A stretch of DNA of 64,000 bases, from positions 1-64,000 of the forward strand of contig NZ_AYSE01000012.1 of NCBI RefSeq assembly GCF_000504165.1, read 5' to 3'. Of this stretch, positions 56,098-64,000 are shown piece after piece. The DNA is from Bacillus sp. FJAT-14578 (GTDB taxonomy: Bacteria; Bacillota; Bacilli; Bacillales; Bacillaceae_H). The position numbers were made by a program, and so were the translations under genes. The notes under the pieces were generated by a model. The model was given only the letters and a program-made list of their open reading frames with translations. It was not told the origin of the DNA and did not search any database. Each line of letters opens with the position of its first letter. Positions within the stretch are counted from its first letter, which is position 1.

Positions 56098-56412
56098 TTA
56101 TTTTTTCAATATAGAAATTGGAAGCGCCTCTTCTTTCATATTGGCCCCAAGGCGAAATCCCCATGCAAATACACCATTCATATAATCAATTTTGAAGTAA
56201 GTACCCGGATCCCCTTCAATCTCATATACTTCACCCGCTTTAAAGTCTTCCGGGTTTAATAAGTAAGATTTAGCGAGAAGAATTTTCCGCTCAAGAACGG
56301 CAAACTCATTCACCATTCCCATTTGTTCCGCTTTTCTTGCTTTTTCTTGAAGCGAACCAATTTCTTGCTTTAATTCCAACTCGCTCATATCACTGTATCG
56401 TTTGTCCTGCAT
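56098..56412 (-). CDS. yfhH: YfhH, DUF1811 protein
   Basis: The 104-aa protein has an N-terminal helical hairpin (SELELKQEIGSLQEKARKAEQ) and a C-terminal small beta-barrel. The family text KSYLLNPEDFKAGEVYEIEG precedes the barrel strands (GTYFKIDYMNGVFAWGFRLG). It matches YfhH by position near recX and length. Function is unknown. The start follows AAGGGGAATATAGA-like spacing. Confidence 0.88.
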   Translation of the reverse strand: MQDKRYSDMSELELKQEIGSLQEKARKAEQMGMVNEFAVLERKILLAKSYLLNPEDFKAGEVYEIEGDPGTYFKIDYMNGVFAWGFRLGANMKEEALPISILKK

Positions 56413-56496
56413 TCTATATTCCCCTTTTCATCTCCCGAATGTATTAACACAAATACTGCCCAGTGCAACCTTTTCTTATGTTAGTATACGAAAACA

Positions 56497-56585
56497 CTTG
56501 AGAGAAACGCAAGGCGCCCGCCTATCTCAAATCAGCATCAGACGAGTCGAGGACGTCTGACGCTAGATCGAAGTACTCGTTGGAA
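56497..56585. repeat. Possible dispersed repeat remnant
   Basis: It contains CGCAAGGCGCCCGCC and a hairpin CATCAGACG / CGTCTGACG around AGTCGAGGA. The wording resembles Bacillus intergenic repeats I recall (GCGCAAGCGCC, AGTCGAGGACGTC). No second copy is in this window. Confidence 0.4.
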
Positions 56586-56687
56586 TAACAGATGTTTTCT
56601 GACAAAAAAAACAAAACATATTGCATGTTCTTTCCTCTATCATCCACAATACATAGATGGAAAACAAAAAAAGAAAGGAGATTTACC

Positions 56688-57344
56688 ATGAAAACCGTCT
56701 TGATTACAGGTGCCGGAACAGGTTTAGGAAGAGAATTGGCCCTGCTCTATTCCAGAGACAACTACCATACCATTTTAGCTGGCCGAACATTGTCTAAGCT
56801 TGAAGAAACGAAACGTCTCATTGAACAAGCAAATGGAAGAGCTCACATATTTAAGCTGGATATTCAAAACCCAAAACAGGATATCGATAACCTTCTACTT
56901 TCACACGAAGTAGACGTGTTAATCAATAATGCAGGAACAGGATATTTCGGCTCGTTTGAACAGTTAAAAAAAGAGGAAATAAACGAGATGATCGACACCA
57001 ATGTTAAAGGAACCATTTTTGTCACACAGGCTCTCATCAACCATCTTCTTTCGAGACCGAGCGGCAAAATCATCAACATCATTTCTACAGCCGGCTTGAG
57101 GGGGAAAGTGAACGAATCTGTATATGCAGCAAGTAAATTCGCTGTCCGGGGTTTTACAGAAAGCCTCCAAAAAGAATATGAGGGTACAACTATATCCATA
57201 ATTGGAGCGTATATGGGCGGAATGGATACCCCATTTTGGAATGATACGGACCATATAAAAGACAAGAGCCGTTTAAAACCGCCAAGTGACATCGCAAGAG
57301 TCATTTATGAAAACCAGCATCAAAATGAAGACATTACCCTCTAG
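56688..57344 (+). CDS. Short-chain dehydrogenase/reductase of unknown substrate
   Basis: The 218-aa SDR has the cofactor site TGAGTGLGRE near residue 7, NNAG near 80, and the active-site Ser and YAASK near 142. The length is on the short side for classical SDRs. I start at the ATG after AAAGGAGATTTACC; the frame is open for 32 codons upstream without support. It has no obvious partner. A family A repeat follows directly after the stop. Confidence 0.82.
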   Translation: MKTVLITGAGTGLGRELALLYSRDNYHTILAGRTLSKLEETKRLIEQANGRAHIFKLDIQNPKQDIDNLLLSHEVDVLINNAGTGYFGSFEQLKKEEINEMIDTNVKGTIFVTQALINHLLSRPSGKIINIISTAGLRGKVNESVYAASKFAVRGFTESLQKEYEGTTISIIGAYMGGMDTPFWNDTDHIKDKSRLKPPSDIARVIYENQHQNEDITL

Positions 57345-57346
57345 TA

Positions 57347-57500
57347 GAGGCTGTCCCATAAGTCTCTAATAAACACAAAAACTGATTTTTACTGAAAGGC
57401 CCCGTCATATAATCCCTTGGTTTTACTGGATTTTCATGACGGGGCCTTTCAGGAGGATGGGTCAAAAGGGTTTCTTTTTCCCCTTTGGCCCATCCTCCTG
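57347..57500. repeat. Family A repeat, complete copy (A6)
   Basis: It begins GGCTGTCCCATAAGTCTCT. Hairpin 1 is GGCCCCGTCAT / ATGACGGGGCC and hairpin 2 is GGATGGGTCAAAAGGG / CCCTTTGGCCCATCC. It lies between convergent genes and ends 6 bp before the recX stop. It is the clearest example of the family. Confidence 0.85.
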
Positions 57501-57506
57501 TTGATA

Positions 57507-58316
57507 CTATTGATCCTTTAATTCTTCCAACATCCGTTCGATATGTTCAAGGGAAAAACCTTTTCGGTATAAGGCTTGTTTCATTCTCCGTTCATATTCC
57601 CATCCACTGTATTTCTCATAACGGCGATGGGCCTTTAATCCTTGATGTTTTAACGCTTCCCATTCCTCTCCGTCCTCTTTTTCCACTTCCCACTCTTCAA
57701 ATAGTTGTTGAATGATGGAAAAGGGATATCCTTTTTGTTGAAGCGTTTGTTCAATTTTTTGTCTAAGAGCTGTTGTGGATAACTTTTGATGCTTCCCCTT
57801 CACTTTCTCAGCAATCTTAAGAGCAGCTTGAAGTTGGTCATTCGAATCAAAATCCAGTAAACTAATATCAATATACTCTTGATCAATTCCTTTCTCTTTC
57901 AGCTCTTGCCGAATGAGATTCAGTCCTTTGACCGTCGTATTGATTTGCGTACGGGCATATGCTTTTGCGAACTCTAAATCATCTAGATAGCGTTGATCAT
58001 CCAGCTTGTGGATAATTTCTTGGATAATCATGTCTCCCACATCTTTTGATTTTAAATAAACAGAGACTTCCTTCTTCGATCTCATCCGATAAGATAAATA
58101 ATTTAAGGCTAGATTGTACGCTTTTTTGACTTCATCCGCATATTGTATTTCAGTCAAATCAAGATCATCAAGCTCTTTTCCCTTTTTCAGCTGAAATTTA
58201 ACAACGACATGCTCATCCACACTAAAGCCGAATTCTTCGCCGTTTCCATAATCAAGATATACGTTATATCGCTCTTTATTTTTTGCTTGAGTAGTTATTT
58301 TTGTAATAATTGGCAC
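57507..58316 (-). CDS. recX: RecX, regulator of RecA
   Basis: The protein, about 269 aa, modulates RecA filaments. It consists of repeated three-helix units seen as AYNLALNYLSYRMRSKKEV, FAKAYARTQINTTVKGLNLI and GYPFSIIQQLFEEW. It is long, as usual for Bacillaceae RecX. Two starts are possible: ATG (58325) or the GTG three codons later, which I prefer because it gives (M)PIITKITTQ with GGGATG upstream. It diverges from yfhF, as in B. subtilis. Confidence 0.92.
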   Translation of the reverse strand: MPIITKITTQAKNKERYNVYLDYGNGEEFGFSVDEHVVVKFQLKKGKELDDLDLTEIQYADEVKKAYNLALNYLSYRMRSKKEVSVYLKSKDVGDMIIQEIIHKLDDQRYLDDLEFAKAYARTQINTTVKGLNLIRQELKEKGIDQEYIDISLLDFDSNDQLQAALKIAEKVKGKHQKLSTTALRQKIEQTLQQKGYPFSIIQQLFEEWEVEKEDGEEWEALKHQGLKAHRRYEKYSGWEYERRMKQALYRKGFSLEHIERMLEELKDQ

Positions 58317-58484
58317 AACTAACATCCCATTTCATACGATTTATTCCGCTTCGTCAAGAAAATTGGGTTCATTAACGAAAGCATCTCTTCTTCCTTAACA
58401 ATATACAAACTGGATGTATGTTTCAACGTTTGAATACACAGTGTAAAACATTCATAACAAACTATAAGCAGGAGGCTGATAACC

Positions 58485-59363
58485 ATGAAAATTGTTATCG
58501 CAGGCGGTACCGGCTTTGTCGGAAAAGCACTAACAGCTTCTTTTTCCGCACAGCAACACGATATATGGATTTTAACAAGACGGCCCCGCCTATCTTCAGA
58601 AAGGGTTCATTATATCGAGTGGGATCATGCCTCGCCCATCGTCCAAGAGGCCGATGTTGTGATCAATTTGGCTGGAGTATCTTTAAATAACGGGCGTTGG
58701 ACCGAAGAAACGAAAAATGCCATTGTGAATAGTCGGATATCCACCACGAAAAAGTTGGTTGAAATGATGAAAAATACTTCTAAAAAAGTATTTATCAATG
58801 CTAGTGCTGTCGGCTTTTACGGCACCTCAAAAAACGCTTCATTTACGGAATTGTCCCTTTCCGATGGCGAGGATTTCCTATCGACTACCGTAAAAATATG
58901 GGAAGAGGAGGCGCTAAAAGCCACACAATATAATATACGCACAGTTCTTAGCCGGTTTGGGATTATCCTTGGCAAAAATGAAGGCGCATTTCCTAAAATG
59001 CTGCTCCCATATCGTTTTTTTGCCGGAGGAACAGTTGGATCAGGTGAACAATGGGTATCGTGGGTCCATATTGAAGACGTTGTTCGCATTATGTCCTTTA
59101 TCATTGACCATGAAGAAATAGATGGTCCTGTCAATGTGACCGCTCCCCATCCTGTTAAAATGAAGGAATTTGGTCAGACGATAGCGAAGATAATAAATCG
59201 GCCTCATTGGCTTCCGGTACCGGAATTTGCCCTTAAGATGCTTTTAGGCGAAATGAGTGTATTAATTTTAAAAGGACAACGAGTTTTACCTCAAAAATTA
59301 GGCGAACACCATTACACTTTTTCATATGATAAACTAGAGGGAGCATTAAAGCATTTAACATAA
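58485..59363 (+). CDS. yfhF: YfhF, NAD-dependent epimerase-like protein (TIGR01777/SDR39U1)
   Basis: The 292-aa extended SDR has GGTGFVGKAL at the N-terminus, NLAGVSLNNGRWTEE, the NASAVGFYG motif with its tyrosine, and a C-terminal DUF1731-like end. This is the yfcH/YfhF family whose substrate is unknown. GCAGGAGGCTGATAACC supports the start. The amidohydrolase gene follows 34 bp later on the same strand, so they may be co-transcribed. Confidence 0.9.
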   Translation: MKIVIAGGTGFVGKALTASFSAQQHDIWILTRRPRLSSERVHYIEWDHASPIVQEADVVINLAGVSLNNGRWTEETKNAIVNSRISTTKKLVEMMKNTSKKVFINASAVGFYGTSKNASFTELSLSDGEDFLSTTVKIWEEEALKATQYNIRTVLSRFGIILGKNEGAFPKMLLPYRFFAGGTVGSGEQWVSWVHIEDVVRIMSFIIDHEEIDGPVNVTAPHPVKMKEFGQTIAKIINRPHWLPVPEFALKMLLGEMSVLILKGQRVLPQKLGEHHYTFSYDKLEGALKHLT

Positions 59364-59397
59364 AGTTTGCAACTGTAGATAGGAGTTTTAGTTTAGT

Positions 59398-60525
59398 ATG
59401 AAAAAGGTTTTATTTAAAAATGCGACCATTTATCCCATTACCTCCTCTGTATTATCACATCATGACTTACTCGTGGAAGATGGGCAAATCAAAGAAATCA
59501 GCCCTTATATCATCCCGTCAGAAGACACGGAAATGATTGATTGCAGCAATCAATATCTTTTTCCAGGGTTCATCGATGTCCATACCCACCTCGGCCTCTA
59601 TGATGAAGGGACAGGATGGGCTGGAAATGATGCCAATGAAACGATTGAGCCCCTTACCCCTCATATTCGAGCGCTGGATGGTGTCCACCCTCTCGACCCT
59701 GGATTCCAAGACGCCGTCCAATACGGGATTACAACCGTTCATATTATGCCTGGAAGCGCGAACGTAATTGGAGGCACCACTTCTGTCATTAAAACAACGG
59801 GAAAAAATATTTCTGACATGTTAATACAGGAGACGGCAGGATTAAAAATCGCGCTTGGTGAAAATCCAAAACGCATTCACAGTCATGGCAATAAAGAATC
59901 GATTACCCGTATGGGCATTATGGGAATGCTGCGTGAGGCTTTCTACGGGGCTAAGTATTGCGACAATATGGATGATTTGCGTGTGAAACCGATCATTCGA
60001 GCGCTTAAACGTGAGATACCCGTTCGAATTCATGCGCACCGTGCTGATGATATCATCTCCGCCCTTCGCTTCGCAGAAGAATTCGATTTAGACGTTCGGA
60101 TTGAGCACTGTACAGAAGGACATTTAATCGCGGAAGAACTGACAGGGAAAAATCTTAAAGTTTGCGTAGGCCCAACTTTAACAAGGCGTTCTAAAATCGA
60201 GTTGAAAAATAAGAGTTGGAAAACCTATCAGGCCCTTTGTGATCATGGTGTGGAAGTGTCCATTACAACCGATCATCCATACACCCCGATTCAATATCTT
60301 AACATTTGTGCTTCTCTCGCTGTGCGCGAAGGATTAGATGAACAAAAAGCACTGGAAGGAATTACCATAAATCCTGCTAAAAACTTGCGTATAGACGATC
60401 GAGTCGGCAGTTTAGAAACAGGGAAAGATGCAGATATAGTCTTATGGAACCATCACCCATTTCATTACTTGGCTAAGCCAATTTTAACCATGATTAATGG
60501 TGAAATATTATTTAAAAAAAATTAA
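59398..60525 (+). CDS. Amidohydrolase, imidazolonepropionase-like
   Basis: The 375-aa metal-dependent hydrolase has the HxH motif in FIDVHTHLG near residue 60. Later metal ligands are in VRIHAHRADD and IEHCTEGH, and the aspartate motif is in SITTDHPYTP. The C-terminal cyclic-imide-hydrolase domain ends GKDADIVLWNHHPF. It resembles a Bacillus subgroup annotated as imidazolonepropionase-related or dipeptidase-like. The actual substrate is unknown. A ribosome site (TAGGAG) is about 12 nt from the ATG. Confidence 0.85.
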   Translation: MKKVLFKNATIYPITSSVLSHHDLLVEDGQIKEISPYIIPSEDTEMIDCSNQYLFPGFIDVHTHLGLYDEGTGWAGNDANETIEPLTPHIRALDGVHPLDPGFQDAVQYGITTVHIMPGSANVIGGTTSVIKTTGKNISDMLIQETAGLKIALGENPKRIHSHGNKESITRMGIMGMLREAFYGAKYCDNMDDLRVKPIIRALKREIPVRIHAHRADDIISALRFAEEFDLDVRIEHCTEGHLIAEELTGKNLKVCVGPTLTRRSKIELKNKSWKTYQALCDHGVEVSITTDHPYTPIQYLNICASLAVREGLDEQKALEGITINPAKNLRIDDRVGSLETGKDADIVLWNHHPFHYLAKPILTMINGEILFKKN

Positions 60526-60617
60526 CAAATTACCTATTTCTTTTTTAAAAATTTTTTAGTATGATACGTATGGTAAGAGTCATCTTTTCATCAAAAGTTG
60601 CTTACAATTGGATAAAA

Positions 60618-60772
60618 CATTCAAATACATTCCGTTTATTTTGAATGGGAAGGCAAATGGTGCGCCACCAGTCGATACTGGTTCTAGTGGGTTCGATTCC
60701 CACCCCGAAATTTTTTAATCTTTTATAAAAAATTTCGAGGGTGGGGGGCCAACAGTCGTGGTCTGCCCTCGA
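60618..60772 (+). ncRNA. tRNA-like, switch-like leader upstream of the GNAT gene
   Basis: Before the acetyltransferase gene lies a D-arm-like GGC/GCC stem (60652-60666) and an anticodon-like stem ACCAG-tcgata-CTGGT (60667-60682). A 4-nt variable loop follows, then a perfect T-arm GTGGG-TTCGATT-CCCAC (60687-60703). The acceptor stem does not close well and the anticodon loop has six bases, so a working tRNA is unlikely. Downstream, segment 60735-60741 can pair either with 60699-60716 (as part of a long stem) or with 60766-60772. A 60618-60647 hairpin precedes the fold. Confidence 0.5.
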
Positions 60773-60788
60773 GTGGGAGGGAAACATT

Positions 60789-61346
60789 ATGTTAAAAAAA
60801 CGTGACTTACATGACTGTCAGGCTTTATACGAACTAATGGTGCATCCGGACGTCTTCCCTTTTGTGCGTCATAAAGCCCATTCTTACGAGGAGTTTTTAT
60901 TTATTACAAAACAAACTTTAGAAGCAGAAGAACACGGAGAAATTATTTCTCGTACTATTACAGACGAATGGGGCAATCCAATCGGTACAATCAATTTATT
61001 TGATGTACAAGATAATGCAGGGTTTCTTGGTACATGGCTAGGAAAGCCGTATCACGGAAAAGGCTATAATCAAATAGCAAAAGAAGCATTTTTTAATGAG
61101 CTGTTTTACGAGCTTGGAATCGAACGGATTTTCATGCGCATTCGCAAGGTTAATGTTCGCTCCATGAAAGCAGCAGAAAAGCTTCCTTACGTGACATTGG
61201 CAAATGAAACAAGCAAAAGCCTTTACGAAGAAATCAACCAAGAAGGAGACATCTATAATTTATATGAAATCTCCAAAGACCTTTACACATTATACATTTT
61301 ACGAAATGGTCAAGAACTTCAAGAAGAGCATCTTAAGGAAGCATAA
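60789..61346 (+). CDS. GNAT-family N-acetyltransferase (RimJ/RimL-like)
   Basis: The 185-aa protein has the GNAT fold: LGTWLGKPYHGKGYNQIAKE contains the acetyl-CoA-binding loop (about residues 80-99), followed by FMRIRKVNVRSMKAAEKL. The substrate is unknown; RimJ/RimL relatives acetylate protein N-termini, antibiotics or tRNA-linked amino acids. GGGAGGG lies 7 nt before the ATG and may be tied up in the leader fold. A terminator follows after about 115 bp. Confidence 0.85.
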   Translation: MLKKRDLHDCQALYELMVHPDVFPFVRHKAHSYEEFLFITKQTLEAEEHGEIISRTITDEWGNPIGTINLFDVQDNAGFLGTWLGKPYHGKGYNQIAKEAFFNELFYELGIERIFMRIRKVNVRSMKAAEKLPYVTLANETSKSLYEEINQEGDIYNLYEISKDLYTLYILRNGQELQEEHLKEA

Positions 61347-61461
61347 TAAAAAATGGAGAAAATCCTCCTTTATAGATAGAATGTTAAAGCTCCCTACAAA
61401 AGAAATGGCAGTCTCAATAACAGAAGCAAAACAGCCGAACAGTTTGAAACCATACAGCTAA

Positions 61462-61512
61462 GAGGTATCTGAAAGCACAGAAATCGTGCAATTTTCAGAT
61501 ACCTCTTTTTTA
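61462..61512 (+). terminator. Terminator after the GNAT gene
   Basis: A 13-bp stem (GAGGTATCTGAAA / TTTCAGATACCTC) is followed by seven Ts. Confidence 0.88.
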
Positions 61513-61628
61513 TCCCATATTAACGAAGAAAATAGCCATCAACGTGAAATGATTGGTTTGAAATAGAAATAGATTGGTCAAAATAGGAAATGGAAAGAAC
61601 AACTATATTTACTTGGAGGGATTTAATA

Positions 61629-61756
61629 TGTCCGAAAAGAAAAAACGCGACAAAATAAAAAGTACATTAAGCAGCTCTCAAGAAGTATCGTATGCCCGCG
61701 ATTTCAAGATGGCAGATCAAGCAGGCGGATATACTCCTAAAAAAGCGAGACATTAA
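61629..61756 (+). CDS. yfhE: YfhE-like small protein
   Basis: The 41-42-aa basic protein has the family core STLSSSQEVSYARDFKMAD. It matches B. subtilis YfhE in size and in place next to yfhD. GGAGGGATTTAAT gives the ATG. Function is unknown. A hairpin that includes the next gene's ribosome site follows. Confidence 0.8.
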
Positions 61757-61780
61757 GCTGACAATATCTTTCATACATAC

Positions 61781-61840
61781 AGCCCTCCTTTTAACACACA
61801 ATATAAAAGAACAATTGTTCAAATGCTTTAAAGGAGGGCT
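61781..61840 (+). promoter_or_regulatory. Hairpin pairing the yfhD ribosome site
   Basis: AGCCCTCCTTT (61781-61791) is the exact complement of AAAGGAGGGCT (61830-61840), the yfhD Shine-Dalgarno. The RNA could hide this site or end the yfhE transcript. Confidence 0.55.
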
Positions 61841-61845
61841 TTCAA

Positions 61846-62034
61846 ATGGGCAGATCTCGCGGTGGAAGATCTAAAAATAAAGCAAACTTGCCTCAAGTAC
61901 CAAAGGATTTAAAATCAGACGGGTATGATGTGGAATTTTCCATGGAGAAAGCTGATAATGAGGATTTAGAAGCATTAGCAAGAGCTCAAGCAGCTGGGGT
62001 TCGCGTCAATCAGATGAATAAAAGCAGAAGATAA
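61846..62034 (+). CDS. yfhD: YfhD-like small protein
   Basis: The 62-aa hydrophilic protein (MGRSRGGRSKNKANLPQVPK, with DVEFSMEKADNEDLEALARA) matches YfhD of Bacillus. The start follows AAAGGAGGGCTTTCAA. YfhD and YfhE are poorly studied, and their small charged character recalls spore proteins. It is the last gene in the conserved yfh block on this side. Confidence 0.85.
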   Translation: MGRSRGGRSKNKANLPQVPKDLKSDGYDVEFSMEKADNEDLEALARAQAAGVRVNQMNKSRR

Positions 62035-62152
62035 AGAAAAGTTTCATCCCTAGAGGATTTACTCCCTGTTTAGACAGGCAAAGTCAAAACCTCTTTTAAT
62101 GGAAAATTCTGATTCCATCTAATACGGAATAAAGTAAACATTAAATCACAAG

Positions 62153-62180
62153 TGATTACTTGCCCGTTAAACTTGGATAA
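62153..62180. repeat. Family B right-end remnant
   Basis: The text TTACTTGCCCGTTAAACTTGGATAA, split here as TTACTTGCCCG and TTAAACTTGGATAA, is close to the family B right end (TTACTGCCCGTTAATGCGGG). The rest of the element is diverged. Confidence 0.4.
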
Positions 62181-62189
62181 TTAAACAGA

Positions 62190-62232
62190 CAAACGGAAAA
62201 GCAGAACAAACTAGCTTTTCCGTTTGCTTTTT
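62190..62232 (+). terminator. yfhD terminator
   Basis: A 13-bp stem (CAAACGGAAAAGC / GCTTTTCCGTTTG) is followed by CTTTTTAAT. Confidence 0.85.
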
Positions 62233-62240
62233 AATACATC

Positions 62241-62492
62241 TTATCCACCCTTTTATTCTTCATAGAAAGTTATTCATCATATATTCACACTTTTTACAAA
62301 AGTTAAATATATACACAACTTTATCCACAATATTGTGGATAATGTGCATAAATTACATATAACCTTCTATATTGGTGTTTCGGACATTTATCATTTTTAT
62401 AGGCATTTGGGCATAAAATCTGTGGATAATGTGTATAACTATGTGAATATCCTATAAATAAAGGTTTGTCAAAAGGATAAATTTGTGGATAA
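62241..62492. other. DnaA-box cluster
   Basis: Six perfect TTATnCACA boxes lie within 172 bp. One is on the plus strand (62321-62329). Five are on the minus strand (62334-62342, 62343-62351, 62421-62429, 62430-62438, 62484-62492), two pairs being directly adjacent or nearly so. Near matches with one mismatch occur at 62241, 62281, 62309 and 62442. The gap contains no gene. It is far from any dnaA gene in view, so a regulatory DnaA-binding cluster is more likely than an origin. Confidence 0.75.
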
Positions 62493-62535
62493 AATGTATT
62501 TTATTTATTTCGGCCCTATTGCATTAAAACCTCAT

Positions 62536-62877
62536 TTATACTTTTTTGACAAATTCAGATTTTAATTGCATCGCTCCAAAACCATCAATTTTGCAATCAA
62601 TATCATGATCTCCCTCAACTAAACGTATATTTTTTACTTTCGTACCGATTTTTACAACCGATGATGTTCCTTTTACTTTTAAATCTTTAATTACTGTTAC
62701 AGAATCACCATCGTTTAAGACATTCCCGTTTGCATCTTTAATAACCTTTTTATCCTCACTATTTTCATTTTCTGATTCTAAATTCCATTCATGAGCACAT
62801 TCCGGGCAAACGAAAAGGCTTCCGTCCTCATAAGTGTATTCTGAATTACATTTTGGGCAATTTAGCAAATTAGACAT
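62536..62877 (-). CDS. PhnA/YjdM-type zinc-ribbon protein
   Basis: The 113-aa protein has an N-terminal zinc ribbon with CPKC and CPEC. The PhnA domain follows ([26 protein letters not shown]...[22 protein letters not shown], in shortened form here). Despite the old name, the family is not a phosphonatase proper and its role is unclear. The start follows GGAGGAAAGGACACT. It is a single gene next to a DnaA-box cluster. Confidence 0.88.
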   Translation of the reverse strand: MSNLLNCPKCNSEYTYEDGSLFVCPECAHEWNLESENENSEDKKVIKDANGNVLNDGDSVTVIKDLKVKGTSSVVKIGTKVKNIRLVEGDHDIDCKIDGFGAMQLKSEFVKKV

Positions 62878-62913
62878 AGTGTCCTTTCCTCCATTCGTTA
62901 TGGTTTATTCCCA

Positions 62914-64000
62914 TTATTTAAGTACCAGTTTAGTTACAGCTTCGACGTGAGCCGTATGAGGAAACATATCCACAGGCTGAATAGATTCTACCTGATAAAA
63001 TTTCGCCAGTTTTTCCACATCTTTTGCGAGAGTGGACGGGTTACATGACACATATACCACTTTTTTAGGCTTTACTTTTATAATGGATTTGAGCAGCTCT
63101 TTATCGCACCCTGTACGAGGCGGATCGACGATGACCACATCTGGTTTCCATCCTTCTTTCACCCATTTTGGCAGCCAATGTTCCGCTTGTCCCACTACAT
63201 ATTTGGCATTATGGTATCCATGATTTCGGGCATTTTTTTTCGCATCTTCAATGGATTCAGCGATGGTGTCCATCCCTCTAATCTCTTTTGCATCTTTAGC
63301 AAGCCATAAACCAATTGTACCTACTCCGCAATATGCATCAACAACTTTTTCAGCTCCCGTTAAGCTGGCAGCTTTTTTGACTTGATCATAAAGCTTTGTG
63401 GTTTGAATGGGATTTAATTGAAAGAAGGCTCTTGCCGATAATTCAAACGAAAGATCTCCAAGAACTTCCTGAATGACCTCCTCACCTGCTAAATGGATGG
63501 TTTCATCTCCAAAAATTAACGATGTTTTTCGGCCATTAATATTTTGCATAATGGAGGTTACTTCAGGCAGGCGCTTCTTTATTTCCTCAATGAGCATATC
63601 TTTTCGAGGAATTTCCTTTTGGCTGGTGACTAACACGATTTGTACTTCTCCTGTTTCAAACCCTACCCTTGAAATAATGGTACGAATGATGCCACTTCGT
63701 TTACGTTCATCATAAACAGGAATTCGGAAATCCTGTAAAATTGTTTTTACGACTGTTGTTACCTTATTGGTCGCACTATGTTGAATCGGACATGTTTCAA
63801 TATCGATTAACTGATGGGAATTCAATCCATAGAGCCCTGCAATCACCTTTTGATTTTTCATTCCTACTTGAAACTGCACTTTATTTCGATAACTCCAAGG
63901 CTCTTCCATTCCGATCGTATTGGCTACCTTTTGCTCGAGATTCTTTAACGAACTATGTCTTTCAAAAGATTGCATGACAATATCCCGCTTTTGTTTAAGC
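62914..64000 (-). CDS. 23S rRNA (uracil-5)-methyltransferase, RlmD/RumA family (5' end outside window)
   Basis: The SAM-dependent enzyme shows the core domain motif [27 protein letters not shown] and the catalytic cysteine in [15 protein letters not shown]. The reading frame stays open to the window edge ([14 protein letters not shown]), so the ATG at 63973-63975 is internal. The N-terminal TRAM domain and the iron-sulphur cysteines must lie beyond position 64000. Two paralogues occur in Bacillus, and which one this is cannot be settled. Confidence 0.9.
   Translation of the reverse strand, partial: LKQKRDIVMQSFERHSSLKNLEQKVANTIGMEEPWSYRNKVQFQVGMKNQKVIAGLYGLNSHQLIDIETCPIQHSATNKVTTVVKTILQDFRIPVYDERKRSGIIRTIISRVGFETGEVQIVLVTSQKEIPRKDMLIEEIKKRLPEVTSIMQNINGRKTSLIFGDETIHLAGEEVIQEVLGDLSFELSARAFFQLNPIQTTKLYDQVKKAASLTGAEKVVDAYCGVGTIGLWLAKDAKEIRGMDTIAESIEDAKKNARNHGYHNAKYVVGQAEHWLPKWVKEGWKPDVVIVDPPRTGCDKELLKSIIKVKPKKVVYVSCNPSTLAKDVEKLAKFYQVESIQPVDMFPHTAHVEAVTKLVLK

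Noticed and set aside
60652..60710. A working tRNA gene
   Set aside because: The T-arm is perfect, but the anticodon-like loop has six bases and the acceptor strands do not pair over seven positions.
60727..60750. T-box antiterminator before the GNAT gene
   Set aside because: GAGGGTGG is reminiscent of the T-box sequence, but the ACCGCG part is missing and there is no specifier stem.
61381..61461. A 26-codon frame after the GNAT gene (MLKLPTKEMAVSITEAKQ...)
   Set aside because: There is no Shine-Dalgarno and no known family. It could be the decayed tail of a gene.
62241..62492. Chromosomal origin oriC
   Set aside because: No dnaA, dnaN or rpmH is nearby, and the surrounding genes are of the yfh region.

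Overview
The window comes from an endospore-forming, low-to-moderate GC Bacillaceae. Evidence: the 16S gene has a Bacillus-type 3' end; spore genes are present (sspE, sspK, yfhE, yfhD); and gene order on both flanks follows Bacillus subtilis. The left flank reads rrn-ygxA-ygzB-perR-bcp-(ABC-2 exporter)-gsaB. The right flank reads ygaD-ygaC-ygaB-sspE-fabL-yfhS-mutY-yfhP-yfhJ-sspK-yfhH-recX-yfhF-yfhE-yfhD. The species cannot be named from the sequence alone.

Region 1 (1-9.2 kb): the promoter-proximal end of an rRNA operon on the minus strand with two promoters and boxA; the peroxide regulator perR with a PerR box; bcp followed by a possible small RNA; a three-gene ABC-2 exporter; and gsaB.

Region 2 (9.4-47 kb) lies between gsaB and ygaD, which I recall as near neighbours in B. 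subtilis, so it looks like a lineage-specific block. It holds an orphan glutamate synthase large subunit, an ArAE-type exporter, and a nearly complete route for 2-phenylethylamine. A secreted copper amine oxidase makes phenylacetaldehyde and an aldehyde dehydrogenase makes phenylacetate. PaaK then makes phenylacetyl-CoA, PaaABCD epoxidises it, PaaG isomerises it, and an aldehyde dehydrogenase plus crotonases, PaaH and PaaJ take it to acetyl-CoA and succinyl-CoA. A two-component system, an ActP/DUF485 solute importer, a nitronate monooxygenase-like protein, a PaaY-like gamma carbonic anhydrase and the PaaX repressor sit among these genes. An SLH surface protein and a five-gene peptide-type ABC importer follow.

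Region 3 (47-64 kb): the conserved yga/yfh block, plus an amidohydrolase, an SDR, a GNAT acetyltransferase whose leader holds a tRNA-like fold, a cluster of DnaA boxes, a PhnA-type protein and a 23S rRNA methyltransferase that runs off the window.

Scattered through the intergenic gaps are two families of short structured repeats. Family A has two consecutive hairpins. Family B has a GGTGGGG hairpin, an AGGAC-loop hairpin and a CCCGTTAATGCGGGATAA end. There is also one roughly 200-bp MITE-like element. The stems vary in a compensatory way between copies, and one B copy appears inserted in an A copy. The strongest unexplained signals are these repeats, the GNAT leader, the DnaA-box cluster, the matching dyads over the paaK, paaA and DUF485-actP promoters, and the bcp-downstream RNA.
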